This document shows positions 23,771 through 35,790 of a stretch of 64,000 nucleotides of DNA, in pieces. Positions within the stretch are counted from its first letter, which is position 1, and each line of letters starts with the position of its first letter. The DNA comes from Panagrolaimus kolymaensis. Taxonomy: Eukaryota > Nematoda > Chromadorea > Rhabditida > Panagrolaimidae. Both the position numbers and the translations under genes were made by a program. The DNA is taken from the NCBI GenBank assembly GCA_028622995.1, contig JAJQJQ010000013.1, positions 2,666,001-2,730,000 of the forward strand, written 5' to 3'. The notes under the pieces were generated by a model. The model did not search any database, was not told the origin of the DNA, and saw only the letters and a list, made by a program, of their open reading frames with translations.

Positions 23771-24029
23771 ATCAGCGACATACATGGGCAAGGGAGTGTG
23801 TCAAGGTTTTTTTGCTAGCGGTACCCCAAATTTTCCAAAGGGTCTCCCCTCTCTGCTATTTTTTGGCTAGCAGAAAAAAAAGCGGTACCCTCAGAATACA
23901 GAAAAAAATTTCCCTTGGTATCCCCTGTGGATTTTTTTCATTTTCTAAAAAACCTCAGCGGTACCCCGGTACCTCTGGGTGTGTCAAAACACACCCAAAC
24001 ACACCCTGTGCCCATGTGTGATCAGCGAC
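23771..24029. mobile_element. Mutator-like MITE with 9-bp target duplication
   Basis: ATCAGCGAC is repeated exactly at 23771-23779 and 24021-24029. Between them the ends are imperfect inverted repeats: ATACATGGGCA at the left, and TGCCCATGTGTG at the right. A 9-bp duplication is typical of MULEs. The element is 241 bp, richer in G+C than its surroundings, and holds internal GCGGTACC and CACACCC repeats but no open frame of note. Confidence 0.7.
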
Positions 24030-24125
24030 CCCGAAAACCTAAGGGTAGTCAAAGAAAAGTCAATTTCCGAAATTTATTTTTTTCTCTAATACCAAACCAA
24101 GTTCGATTTTTAGAAAAAATGGCTT
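24022..24125. repeat. Dispersed repeat, copy 1
   Basis: CAGCGACCCCGAAAACCTA and the following sequence to AAGTTCGATTTTTAG resemble 38541-38640 (CAGCGACCCCGATAACCCC to GTGCGATTTTTAA). This sequence replaces the 3' end of the left F-box-like gene copy at the palindrome boundary. Confidence 0.55.
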
Positions 24126-24467
24126 ATAAATGGTTTCTGCATCACTTCGAATAATTTTGTTAATAATAGTTTTAGATTTTTCGTAAGAATCAAATTTTAC
24201 AGAATCTAAAACCCAAATATTTTTAATATTAAGAATATTATTACTTTCAAACCATTCTCCATCAATTCTAACTTTTCCCTTACTTTTATATTCAATTTCA
24301 TCAACAAAACAAAAAGGATTTTGAATATAAAAATATTTACAAGTTCGATAAAGCTTTTTCATAACTTTTCGATTAGAGGCTTTAATAATATAATTAATAA
24401 TTGGTTTTGGCATAGCATAATTTTGTTGACAGGCATTGCAACCATTGAAAAGAATTTTTTTGGACAT
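24126..24467 (-). pseudogene. F-box-like gene, left palindrome copy, truncated
   Basis: From the ATG at 24467 the minus strand reads MSKKILFNGCNACQQNYAMP, KPIINYIIKASNRKVMKKLY and on to IIRSDAETIY, matching the intact copy at 30594 with about ten substitutions in 114 residues. After TIY (about 24126) similarity stops and the frame enters the dispersed repeat, ending at 24060. Exons 2 and 3 are absent. The copy lost about 60% of its length when the palindrome arm ended here. Confidence 0.85.
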
Positions 24468-25292
24468 CCTTCCTAAAAATATAAATATTTTAATCCGAAG
24501 AAGAAAAAAGAACAAAAAAAGTTAAATCCTCCAAATAAAAAAAGCTAAACTAAAAATTTTTCTTTCTTCAGAAATGAATAAAAAGCCACAAAATATTCAA
24601 CAAGAGATTTTTTTACAGACTGACTCAATAAAATAATCAAATAAAGAGTGTTGATTTCTTTCAAGGCATGCCTTTCTTTCTTTCGTTATTTTTTGAATGA
24701 ATAACAACAACAAATGCATTGCCATTCATTTTGGCATTTTGTGGAAAATTTTAATTTTTTGTGCGAATATGTATGGAAGGTCATAAAAATTTATAAGCAT
24801 ATTTCTGTAATGGCCATTGGAAAACTTTTTTTTTGAATGATAAAAAAATAAATAAGTAAACTTATGTGGACTTTTTTTAGAAAGAACGATGTCTGATATA
24901 CGTGGATAGTTAAAATAAAAAAACAAGTATAAGAATAATCTAGAAACTTTGGACTAACACAATACCGAATAATTGTTGCATTTTTTAAATAACTTTAATT
25001 TTTTGTTTTTTATTAATAAAAAAATGATTCACGTACATTTGAAAGTCATATAAAACCCCTTGGAAAAAAAGTAAACATTTTTTTTCTGTGGTTTTTATTG
25101 ATACAGATTAAATCATCTAATTACGACACTATTCCATAAATATATAATAAGTTTTAAAAAAACCATTCAAAAGAAAATATATATTTTCTTAACAGATTTG
25201 AACCAAAAAAACAGAAAAAAAAATTATTTTTATTATTACTTGCAAAATAGTTTTAGCCAACAAACATTTTTCCTTAAAATGAGGATAACATT

Positions 25293-27196
25293 TCAAGATA
25301 TCTTGGTAAAAGCCGTGCCAGTACTTGTAGATATAACATTGACAACATTTGTTTTTCCTTTAAACAAATCAATGAGAAGTCTTCGAGCTCGCTTAGTAAA
25401 AGTAAAAATAACAAATGAATGCACGGTATTCATTACAACTGTAGTACAACTTCCTATTGTACCTGTATATGGATCAAATGATGGAAATATTTTAGCTATT
25501 TCAGGTAACGCATTAAAAGTAAACCATTCAATATTAAATACAAAACAAATAATTAAGCATTGAAGTAAAATGGTTAATTCTTGTTTTTTTGATGTCGAAG
25601 ATGTCATCGCCGCTCCTCCACCATATCGAAAGCGTTTATAAAATTGATATTTAATTTCCAAAAATGTTATTATATTCATTATAAACCAAATCCATGGCAT
25701 ATATAGCGATATACCATCAGTGAGCTGAAAAAGAAAGGTATTTATTATTTTAAAATTTTGCCATTTTTTGTCAGAAACCTTTGATGTAAAATTTTGAAAG
25801 AAAAATAAACTCGAAAATCCACCCGTAAATTATTTTTTGCCTTAGCGTTTTTTAGCATATGTTAATTTTTGTTTTGAGTGAGAGTGAAAATTTTGGAATT
25901 CTTCCTTTCATATTTTCACATTTAGGATTTTTTTCGAAAATCAGATGAACAAAAAAATTCCGATTTTTAATCGTCAAACAATACTCTTTTTTTAAATGTC
26001 AAAAAAGTGAAAAATTTTCTAAATTTCAAAGGAACAAAAGAAAAATGATTTGCTAGTTATTAAAATTTATAGTTTTATTTATTTATGGACTGTTTTTCCC
26101 TGCATCTCTGATTAAATATGGTTTATTATGGTTTCTTTTGATCATTTTGATTTTTTATAAAAACGTATCTCATGAATAAGTACTTACCGGTTCTACAACA
26201 TAAACACTCCAAGCAGGACGAATTTCTTTTCTCATAATAAGTAACCGAAAATTAGATGCATCAAAAAAGTTGTATACTCCACCCAGAGTTACCGCAACCA
26301 TAAATCCAATCAATAAACCCCAAATTATTGGGATAGTATAAAATATTTCAGTTTGACCAAATAATTTTTCATTTATGCTTGGAAAAAGAAAAAGTAAAAA
26401 TCGATTTAAAGTTAACGTAAATGCAAAAAAGAATGTGCCATTGTAGGAAAATTTATCAAACATTGAAAAAAAGTGATTAAAAAAATCTGGATAAAATTGA
26501 TATCCAGCTAGGGTAGTTGGAACAGTTAGAAATATGTGATTACACAAAGAACAAAAATCAAACATCAAAAGTTGCCAAGCTATAATAAAAAAGGATGCCT
26601 TTTTAAATTCTTTGTTTCCCTGAAAAAAGGTAGTAAATTATATTAATTAAAAGTTTGTTGTTGTTTGAATGTGCGAGATTTAAGGCAAGAGTGATTGATT
26701 TTTTGAACTTTCCCCTCAACTTTGTTTTTGATTAGCAATAATACACTCGATATTTGGGTCGTCAATTCATTTTTCTCTTTACGATTTACATTGGTCAGTC
26801 AAAAGCCCTCGAACAATCACAATTATTGTTTGTGATATAAACAATTTACATTAAAAAAAGTTATTTAGCTAAAAATAATTATATGCTTAGGGGCCAAAAG
26901 CAGAAAAATGGGAGGGAGGCGAGTACAACACTTCATGGTTGGTTACAGTAAGCTTTTCTTAAAGTTATTATTACATGAATTTTTGGAAAACTAATGTATT
27001 AACTCCATTTTCTACGACTTCCTCTCTCCCTTGAAGTCAGAGAGCTATGTTGTAAATTTATGGAAAACTCTTTTAATTTTCAAATAAATCTTACTTTAAT
27101 TAAAACAACTAATAACAGAATATTTATTGTTAGTGAACAACAAACAAATAACAAATGAACTATTCCACAAATAATTCGTTGAGTACTTCCAAACAT
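25293..27196 (-). CDS. Serpentine chemoreceptor, Srx-like (left copy)
   Basis: Exons 27196-27095, 26619-26188 and 25724-25293 give 321 residues, the exact mirror of the gene at 27865-29768, where the motifs are described. The start lies about 180 bp inside the arm end, and the two copies are transcribed away from each other. Both are open and spliceable, so both could be expressed, with indistinguishable products. A plus-strand frame at 25198-25563 is the antisense shadow of exon 3. Confidence 0.8.
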
Positions 27197-27372
27197 TTTT
27201 TTTATGTTTATATTTAAATAAAAACTAAGAATTTAGAGAATAAGTAACTTTCAAAATATAAAAAAGTAAAGTAAAAAGTTAATTTTTATTTTATTTTATT
27301 TATTAATTTGTTTTTAGCCAAATCTTAGTTAACCATTTCTACGAAAGTCATAAAGTGATTATATTAAGTGCA

Positions 27373-27688
27373 GCACTCATTTTATTGGATGGTTTTAATT
27401 TAGTTTTATACTTTTAAATACAAGCCAACTATTTAATTTTAAGTTGTTATTTTTATTATATTTTCTCTTTAAATTTTCATAGATACATAAAATTTAGGAA
27501 GGAGCAAGCGAAACTAAAAGGCGGTGGCGCTGGGATTTTGCCATATAAGTGGTTATTTTGCTACACAGAAAATATTAATAATTTTTTATTTTTTATTTTT
27601 GCCACGTGTAAAACACATTAAAATCTTTGGAAATCCACAATACAATGTTAAAAAGTCCCTATATTTTCTAATACAAATGTATAACCTG
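27373..27688. other. Unique spacer at the palindrome centre
   Basis: These 316 bp are not mirrored. With 180-490 bp of arm on each side they make a shared upstream region for the two divergent Srx-like genes. A G+C-richer patch, AAAAGGCGGTGGCGCTGGGA at about 27516, stands out. The inner arm ends are TGCA on both sides. Confidence 0.8.
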
Positions 27689-30600
27689 TGCACTTAATAT
27701 AATCACTTTATGACTTTCGTAGAAATGGTTAACTAAGATTTGGCTAAAAACAAATTAATAAATAAAATAAAATAAAAATTAACTTTTTACTTTACTTTTT
27801 TATATTTTGAAAGTTACTTATTCTCTAAATTCTTAGTTTTTATTTAAATATAAACATAAAAAAAATGTTTGGAAGTACTCAACGAATTATTTGTGGAATA
27901 GTTCATTTGTTATTTGTTTGTTGTTCACTAACAATAAATATTCTGTTATTAGTTGTTTTAATTAAAGTAAGATTTATTTGAAAATTAAAAGAGTTTTCCA
28001 TAAATTTACAACATAGCTCTCTGACTTCAAGGGAGAGAGGAAGTCGTAGAAAATGGAGTTAATACATTAGTTTTCCAAAAATTCATGTAATAATAACTTT
28101 AAGAAAAGCTTACTGTAACCAACCATGAAGTGTTGTACTCGCCTCCCTCCCATTTTTCTGCTTTTGGCCCCTAAGCATATAATTATTTTTAGCTAAATAA
28201 CTTTTTTTAATGTAAATTGTTTATATCACAAACAATAATTGTGATTGTTCGAGGGCTTTTGACTGACCAATGTAAATCGTAAAGAGAAAAATGAATTGAC
28301 GACCCAAATATCGAGTGTATTATTGCTAATCAAAAACAAAGTTGAGGGGAAAGTTCAAAAAATCAATCACTCTTGCCTTAAATCTCGCACATTCAAACAA
28401 CAACAAACTTTTAATTAATATAATTTACTACCTTTTTTCAGGGAAACAAAGAATTTAAAAAGGCATCCTTTTTTATTATAGCTTGGCAACTTTTGATGTT
28501 TGATTTTTGTTCTTTGTGTAATCACATATTTCTAACTGTTCCAACTACCCTAGCTGGATATCAATTTTATCCAGATTTTTTTAATCACTTTTTTTCAATG
28601 TTTGATAAATTTTCCTACAATGGCACATTCTTTTTTGCATTTACGTTAACTTTAAATCGATTTTTACTTTTTCTTTTTCCAAGCATAAATGAAAAATTAT
28701 TTGGTCAAACTGAAATATTTTATACTATCCCAATAATTTGGGGTTTATTGATTGGATTTATGGTTGCGGTAACTCTGGGTGGAGTATACAACTTTTTTGA
28801 TGCATCTAATTTTCGGTTACTTATTATGAGAAAAGAAATTCGTCCTGCTTGGAGTGTTTATGTTGTAGAACCGGTAAGTACTTATTCATGAGATACGTTT
28901 TTATAAAAAATCAAAATGATCAAAAGAAACCATAATAAACCATATTTAATCAGAGATGCAGGGAAAAACAGTCCATAAATAAATAAAACTATAAATTTTA
29001 ATAACTAGCAAATCATTTTTCTTTTGTTCCTTTGAAATTTAGAAAATTTTTCACTTTTTTGACATTTAAAAAAAGAGTATTGTTTGACGATTAAAAATCG
29101 GAATTTTTTTGTTCATCTGATTTTCGAAAAAAATCCTAAATGTGAAAATATGAAAGGAAGAATTCCAAAATTTTCACTCTCACTCAAAACAAAAATTAAC
29201 ATATGCTAAAAAACGCTAAGGCAAAAAATAATTTACGGGTGGATTTTCGAGTTTATTTTTCTTTCAAAATTTTACATCAAAGGTTTCTGACAAAAAATGG
29301 CAAAATTTTAAAATAATAAATACCTTTCTTTTTCAGCTCACTGATGGTATATCGCTATATATGCCATGGATTTGGTTTATAATGAATATAATAACATTTT
29401 TGGAAATTAAATATCAATTTTATAAACGCTTTCGATATGGTGGAGGAGCGGCGATGACATCTTCGACATCAAAAAAACAAGAATTAACCATTTTACTTCA
29501 ATGCTTAATTATTTGTTTTGTATTTAATATTGAATGGTTTACTTTTAATGCGTTACCTGAAATAGCTAAAATATTTCCATCATTTGATCCATATACAGGT
29601 ACAATAGGAAGTTGTACTACAGTTGTAATGAATACCGTGCATTCATTTGTTATTTTTACTTTTACTAAGCGAGCTCGAAGACTTCTCATTGATTTGTTTA
29701 AAGGAAAAACAAATGTTGTCAATGTTATATCTACAAGTACTGGCACGGCTTTTACCAAGATATCTTGAAATGTTATCCTCATTTTAAGGAAAAATGTTTG
29801 TTGGCTAAAACTATTTTGCAAGTAATAATAAAAATAATTTTTTTTTCTGTTTTTTTGGTTCAAATCTGTTAAGAAAATATATATTTTCTTTTGAATGGTT
29901 TTTTTAAAACTTATTATATATTTATGGAATAGTGTCGTAATTAGATGATTTAATCTGTATCAATAAAAACCACAGAAAAAAAATGTTTACTTTTTTTCCA
30001 AGGGGTTTTATATGACTTTCAAATGTACGTGAATCATTTTTTTATTAATAAAAAACAAAAAATTAAAGTTATTTAAAAAATGCAACAATTATTCGGTATT
30101 GTGTTAGTCCAAAGTTTCTAGATTATTCTTATACTTGTTTTTTTATTTTAACTATCCACGTATATCAGACATCGTTCTTTCTAAAAAAAGTCCACATAAG
30201 TTTACTTATTTATTTTTTTATCATTCAAAAAAAAAGTTTTCCAATGGCCATTACAGAAATATGCTTATAAATTTTTATGACCTTCCATACATATTCGCAC
30301 AAAAAATTAAAATTTTCCACAAAATGCCAAAATGAATGGCAATGCATTTGTTGTTGTTATTCATTCAAAAAATAACGAAAGAAAGAAAGGCATGCCTTGA
30401 AAGAAATCAACACTCTTTATTTGATTATTTTATTGAGTCAGTCTGTAAAAAAATCTCTTGTTGAATATTTTGTGGCTTTTTATTCATTTCTGAAGAAAGA
30501 AAAATTTTTAGTTTAGCTTTTTTTATTTGGAGGATTTAACTTTTTTTGTTCTTTTTTCTTCTTCGGATTAAAATATTTATATTTTTAGGAAGGATGTCCA

Positions 30601-30936
30601 AAAAAATTCTTTTCAATGTTTACAATGCTTCCCAACAAAATTATACAATGCCAAAACCAATTATTAATTATATTATTAAAGCTTCTAATGGAAAAGTTAT
30701 GAAAAAACTTTTTCGAACTTGTAAATATTTTTATATTCAAAATCCTTTTTGTTTTGTTGATGAAATTGAATGTAAAAGTAATGAAAAAGTTTCAATTGAT
30801 GGAGAATGGTTTGAAAGTAATAATATTCTTAATATTAAAAATATTTGGGTTTTAAATTCTGTAAAATTTGATTCTTACGAAAAATCTAAAACTATTATAA
30901 ACAAAATTATTCGAAGCGATGCAGAAACCATTTATA
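27689..30936. repeat. Right arm of the 6.8-kb palindrome
   Basis: Inverted copy of 24126-27372. Inner end at 27689, identical in compared stretches to about 30619, then diverged to 30936 inside exon 1 of the F-box-like gene. Beyond that this side keeps the complete gene, so the right side is the likely ancestral arrangement and the left arm the inverted copy. Confidence 0.95.
27865..29768 (+). CDS. Serpentine chemoreceptor, Srx-like (right copy)
   Basis: Exons 27865-27966, 28442-28873 and 29337-29768 (all phase 0) encode 321 residues with about seven hydrophobic helices. After TM3 it has TLTLNRFLLFLFPSINEKLF, which fits the NR....FFP..Y..IFS signature of SRX receptors. TM5 is followed by EIKYQFYKRFRYGG. 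The TM6-TM7 part has KKQELTILLQCLIICFVFN and NTVHSFVIFTFTKRARRL. Class X is preferred but Srv or Srt cannot be excluded by eye. The short first exon (MFGSTQRIICGIVHLLFV) is followed by a 475-bp intron. Function inferred: chemosensation in sensory neurons. Confidence 0.78.
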
Positions 30937-31538
30937 TTAAAGGTGAAAAATGGCCTATTGATGTTTTTAAAATGCTTACGAAATCGCATAAAGTTAAATC
31001 ATGGAAATCAAATGATGCGTATTTTATCGATAAAGATGGAAGCCACCTGTCCTTAGAAACTTTTTTAACCGCTCTTTCAGGGGTAGAAAAAATCAAGTAA
31101 CTTTGTTTTGAATTGTTTTTTGAGTTTTTTTTGACAGAAATAATGAAATAATTTTTTTAGAGTTTTGGTAGGCAAAGTTAAGGATTATTGTTCAATTATA
31201 AAACCTTTAAATGAAAACAAAGTTAAATCTCTTGCATTTTGTGTTATTGATTTTTCAATCGATTCTGAAGACTTTTACCAATTTTTACAAGTTAATTTTT
31301 TTGTTTTATATATTTTTAAGTGCTAAAGTTTCTTACTTTTCAGAAGGCATTATCACCAAAAGCGTCCATAAAAGTATGTTTTTCATATGGAAATTATAAA
31401 CAAGACTCAAAAAAATATATGAATTTTCGGGAAGAATTGAAAAAGATAGTTGAACTTTGGCAACCAATCGAGGAAAAGCCAAAACTTACCTTTGCTATGC
31501 GAGGTGGAATTTTAACTGATTCATTATCGTTGCTTTAA
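30594..31538 (+). CDS. F-box-like family protein, intact member
   Basis: Exons 30594-31096, 31161-31290 and 31344-31538 give 275 residues. This is the only copy in the window with all exons intact. Residues 13-47 (QNYTMPKPIINYIIKASNGK then KKLFRTCKYFY) resemble an F-box: Leu/Met-Pro start, hydrophobic helices, Cys-Lys-x-Phe end. The rest has family motifs IKNIWVLNSV, IIRSDAETIY, VKSWKSNDAYF, SLETFLTALSG, then DFYQFLQ (exon 2) and WQPIEEKPKLTF (exon 3). ATG is preceded by the acceptor ATTTTTAG. F-box proteins recruit substrates to SCF ubiquitin ligases; large lineage-specific expansions exist in nematodes. Identity as F-box is inference from spacing and hydrophobicity. Confidence 0.7.
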
Positions 31539-32129
31539 AAAATGAACCCGTTTGTCAATATTTTTTTTATTTATAATTTTACAAATGTTATTTTATTTTA
31601 AAATGCAGAAGTATGAAAATGAGAAAAAGTAAACTTCTTTTCGTTGTCAAATTTTACAAAGTTTCTTATTTATTTAAATTAAATAAATTTTATCTTTTTG
31701 TTATTTAAACCCTTGTAAAATTCTGGCTACGAAAAATATCAACTTTATTTACAGCTGTTTCACTCTGTTTTTTTACGAATAGTAAACCTTGGAAGGCAAC
31801 AAAAAAGTTTGAAAAATAAGAAACTAATTGAAAAAATAAATTGAAAAAATTCATATTTTACTTTCATACTATTCAAAAGTTAACCCATGTTCCAAACATC
31901 AAACTAATTTAAATTTTAAATATCTAAACTTATGACTCATTTTCTTAAAAATTATTTTGTGCGACTAAAAAATATCATTTAAAAACATTCATAAAAGACA
32001 CCTGAAAATTAATGTTTTTCACCTGTTGAAATATGTCTAATATTCAAATGACATTGAGAACCTCTTGCTAAATAAAAAGCTGTTTATCTATCCTTTTTTG
32101 GTTGCTGTAAAATTAACAATATATTTTCT
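31539..32129. other. Intergenic, no gene seen
   Basis: A+T-rich. No exon or repeat recognised. Confidence 0.4.
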
Positions 32130-33411
32130 ATGATTATGGAAAAAATTCAAAAAATTCCTTCTTTGTCCAGATGGGAAAATTTAACTATTGATGAATTGTT
32201 TTATCCTACATTTCAATATTATTCTCGATGGTTTATGGATATAATTTTTTTAATTTCAACTTCGATGTATATATTTGCTGTGTATGTCGTTATTACAATA
32301 TCAACTAAAGCTATGGGTTTATTTAAATATACAATCATTTGTCAAATGTCTGGAAATATGGTTATGGAATTATATCTTTTTGTAATGAATCCAATTTTTG
32401 TTTTTCCATTTCCTATGATTGCAGATTACACTTATTTTCCAATTCCAAGGCATTGGTTATATCATATTTGCATGGCCGCTTTATTCGGAACAATTGGAGG
32501 AATCATTGCTTTTATTTTCGCTCTAAGTTATCGAGTTTATGTTGTTTTTAAAATTAGTTTTTTATTGACTTCAAAATTTGCACTTACATGTATTTTTGGC
32601 ATTTATTTTATGGCTACTATAGTTGTATGGCTGACACTTTGTGGTAAGTTAAAGTAAGAAACAAAAGCGAAAAATTTATAAAATTAAAAACATGTTAAAC
32701 TTAGTTGGAAATATCACGAAGATATTCAAGGAAAAAAACTGCCGTCTAAAAATTTTTGTTATTTTTTTTTCAGTTCCTTTTCTTCTTACCTCGCGTGATC
32801 CAAATGAAATTCAAGCTATTTTTGAATACAATGTTCCAGCGTTTATTGAATTTTATAAAATTTTGCCTATAACCAATGCCGCTTTATTAAATGATTCAAC
32901 TGGAATATATTTGCATATTTTTGTGGTTGCTTTGATACTTTGGATTTTATTTGGCTTAGCTGTGATTATGGGACTCAATGGACTATTTCTCTATCAAATG
33001 AGAAAAATTAAAAAAATTGTTTCAAAAGAAACTTTTTTGCTTCAAAAAATGTTACATAGGTTAGATTATTGAGTAAACAAATAAATCAAAACATAAGAAT
33101 AAATCATTTTTAGGAGCCTAATGGTGCAATTGGTTAACGTTGGCTTATTTTTTGTTTTTCCACTTTGTTTATTGGGAAGTTGTTATATATTTCATATGCC
33201 GCGTGAAAATTGGTTTGCAAATTTAGCCCAACCCATTGCATCATTACATATTATCGCGGATGTTATATGTTTGCTGTATTTCGTAAAACCATATAGAATG
33301 TTCGTGAAAAATCTAATTCTTCAAAAAATTAATACTCAAGTGGAACTTATAAATTCTCAAATTGCTGCAATTTATCATCGTCGTTCAATAATAAATTATT
33401 ATCAGCAATAA
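32130..33411 (+). CDS. Serpentine chemoreceptor, Srh-like
   Basis: Exons 32130-32643, 32774-33059 and 33114-33411 join in frame to 365 residues. TM1 follows YYSRWFMDIIFLIS. The TM2 region has STKAMGLFKYTIICQMSGNM, and the TM3 region MNPIFVFPFPMIADYTYFP. After TM3 comes FALSYRVYVVF at the DRY position. The middle exon carries ITNAALLNDSTGIYLH; TM7 is LHIIADVICLLYFVKPYRMF, the VKPYR ending typical of Srh receptors. The ATG at 32130 gives MIMEK; the second ATG at 32136 is equally possible and matches the start of the paralogue. Intron positions and phases are the same as in the inverted paralogue at 33731-35386. Confidence 0.85.
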
Positions 33412-33418
33412 ATGATTA

Positions 33419-33615
33419 TTGTTGTTATATCTCTTTTTTCTTCTAACTCAAAATAGATTAATTTTGATTGTTGGTTTTTGTTTATTTATAAAAGAACCTA
33501 GCGATATAAGTAATTTGTTTTGCAGCTATGTTTTTGTTTTGTTTTATATGATTCTATTGTTACTGTTATTTATTTATGTAAAGCCATATCGAACTTTTTT
33601 TTGGTGGGAGTAACC
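33419..33615 (+). pseudogene. Srh last-exon relic
   Basis: Just after the Srh stop, the plus strand reads YMILLLLLFIYVKPYRTFFW before a stop, resembling the TM7 ending VKPYR of the neighbouring receptors. It has no matching upstream exons. Probably a leftover of a third copy lost between the two tail-to-tail genes. Confidence 0.5.
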
Positions 33616-33730
33616 AAAAAAGTTATGCGAAGGAAAAATTCTGAGATAGTTTTTTATATAGTGCCATAAAACATATTAAATAAATAATTTATTAAAAATA
33701 AAAAAGTAAAAAATCATTTTATTTATTGTG

Positions 33731-35386
33731 TTACAAACTAAAAACCGAGCGACGATGATAAATTGCAGCAATTTGAGAATTTATAAGTTCCACTTGAGTA
33801 TTCATTTTTTGAAAGATTAAATTTTTCACAAAAATTCGATATGGTTTTACAAAGTATAACAAACATATAACATCTGTTATAATATGCAAAGATGCAATGG
33901 GTGGAGCTAAATTTGCATACAAATTTGATATATGAAAAAAATAACAAATTCCAAGTAAAATGAGTGGAAATCCAAAGAAAAAGCCTACATTAACCAGCTG
34001 CACCATGAGACACCTAAAACGATTTTTATTTTTATGAATAAATTTTGTTTTTTAATAAAATTACTTATATAACATTTTTTGAAGTAAAAAAGTTTCTTTT
34101 GATACTCTTTTTTTTATTATTCGCATTTGATAAATAAAAAGGCCATTAAGTCCAATAATAACAAAAATTGCACTAACAATCCAAAATATCAAAGCTACAA
34201 GAAAAACAGTAAAATAAATTCCTGTTGAATCTTTTAAAAGTGCCGCATTCGTTATTGGAACCAACTTATAAAATTCAATAAATGCTGGAATATTGTATTC
34301 AAAAATAGCTTGAATTTCATTTGGATCTCTTGTTGTGAGAACAAATGGAACTGAAATGTAATGTAGTAATTTATTACGAAAAGTTAGGGAATTGAGAAAT
34401 GCATTTTAGGATAAGCGATTTTTTTAAAATTTGGCTAAAACCAAAATAAAATTGCAAGTTATTCTAATTTTAGCTGAAGAAAATAGAATTGGAAATTACT
34501 AAAGTAAGTTTAATATTCATGTTTCTGTAACGGCAAATTTTTTTCTGAGATATACGACTCGCATATTTAAAAACTTTATGAGCAGATCAAAGTTTTTGTT
34601 GATTTACTCGAAACGTCTCCGATTGGCCTTTTTTTAACGAATTTTTTGTCTTTCAGACACGCTTTCCTCAAAATGTCAAAATTTAATTTGAAAGGAGTAC
34701 TGAATTTTTTTAAATATTTGCTTCATATATATTTGAATGATTGCTGAAAAGAAAAAAAAGATTTGATATGGCTTTCGACTTCTATTTTTGAACTAGGTAG
34801 ACACAGGATTTTGAATTTTAACTAATATTGCGAATTCATAGGGAAAGATTGTGATAGCCGCCCTAATTTCTAACTAACCCATTAAAGTAAGCCAAATGCC
34901 AATCGTGGCAAAAAAATAAAAACCAAAAATAACCATTAGCAAAAATTTTGAAGTCATTATAAAACTTATATTAAAAACCACATAAACTCGATAACATAAA
35001 GCCAAAATAAAAGCCATTATGCCACCTATAACTCCGAGTAAAGTACTCATAGTTATTTCATATAACCAATTCCGTGAAATTGGAAAATATGAATAATTTG
35101 CAAGCATAGGAAATGGAAAAACAAAAATAGGATTCATTACAAAAAGATATAATTCCATCACCATATTTCCAGATAATTGGCAAATGATTGTATATTTAAA
35201 TAATCCCATAGCTTTAGTTGATTTTCTTATGACAACATAAATAGCAAATAAATACGTCAAAGTCGAAATTAAAAAAATTATATCCATAAACCATCGAGAA
35301 TAATATTGAAATGTGGGATAAAACAATTCATGAATCGTTAAATTTTCCCAATGAGAAAGTGAAGGGATTCTTTGAATTTTTTCCAT
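33731..35386 (-). CDS. Serpentine chemoreceptor, Srh-like paralogue
   Basis: Exons 35386-34879, 34350-34065 and 34013-33731 give 358 residues, closely similar throughout to the gene at 32130. Shared motifs: FYPTFQYYSRWFMDIIFLIS, MELYLFVMNPIFVFPFPM, SKETFLLQKML, and LLYFVKPYRIFVKNLI. The middle exons are both 286 nt. Exon 3 ends in RRSVFSL instead of RRSIINYYQQ, so the C-termini have diverged. Starts at the ATG at 35386 (MEKIQRIPSL); the frame is open a little upstream without another ATG. The two genes converge, an inverted tandem duplication. Confidence 0.85.
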
Positions 35387-35790
35387 TATCAAAGCAAACA
35401 AAAAATTGTTATTAACTTTGCTTCAAATGAAAACATGCCAACTAATATTGCTTTTAAAAATAAAAAAGCAATGAGCAGCTACGTATCATTTTTTGAATGT
35501 ATTTAAACTAGAAAACAGGTGAAATTTGTTTTTACCAGGAGTCTTATCTCTGGTTTAAAAAAATTTTTCTCCTATTTCCGAAAAAGTATAAGTAAGAAAA
35601 AAAAGTGTCATAAGCCAAAGAAAAAAAAAAGCAAGGTTTAAAAATTTTTCGCCATATGTAATTTTTTGTTGAGTTGTTGATGGTCCGGATTCCGGAAGAT
35701 TGGCTCTTCTCGTTTTCCTTTCCTGATACCTACGAAAGCTTCATTATCGTTTAAACTCAAATCCCTTGTTAATAGTTGAAGGAAGAATTA

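Larger units (their letters stand above)
24126..27372. repeat. Left arm of a 6.8-kb palindrome
   Basis: Every feature mirrors the right arm, with coordinates summing to 55061. From about 24442 to 27372 I found no mismatch in the stretches compared, and the conserved coordinate sum means no net indel. From 24126 to about 24441 the arm diverges visibly. The arm holds an Srx-like receptor and the truncated F-box-like gene. Confidence 0.95.

Noticed and set aside
25198..25563. 121-residue frame, and its mirror at 29498-29863
   Set aside because: Antisense shadow of exon 3 of the Srx-like genes.
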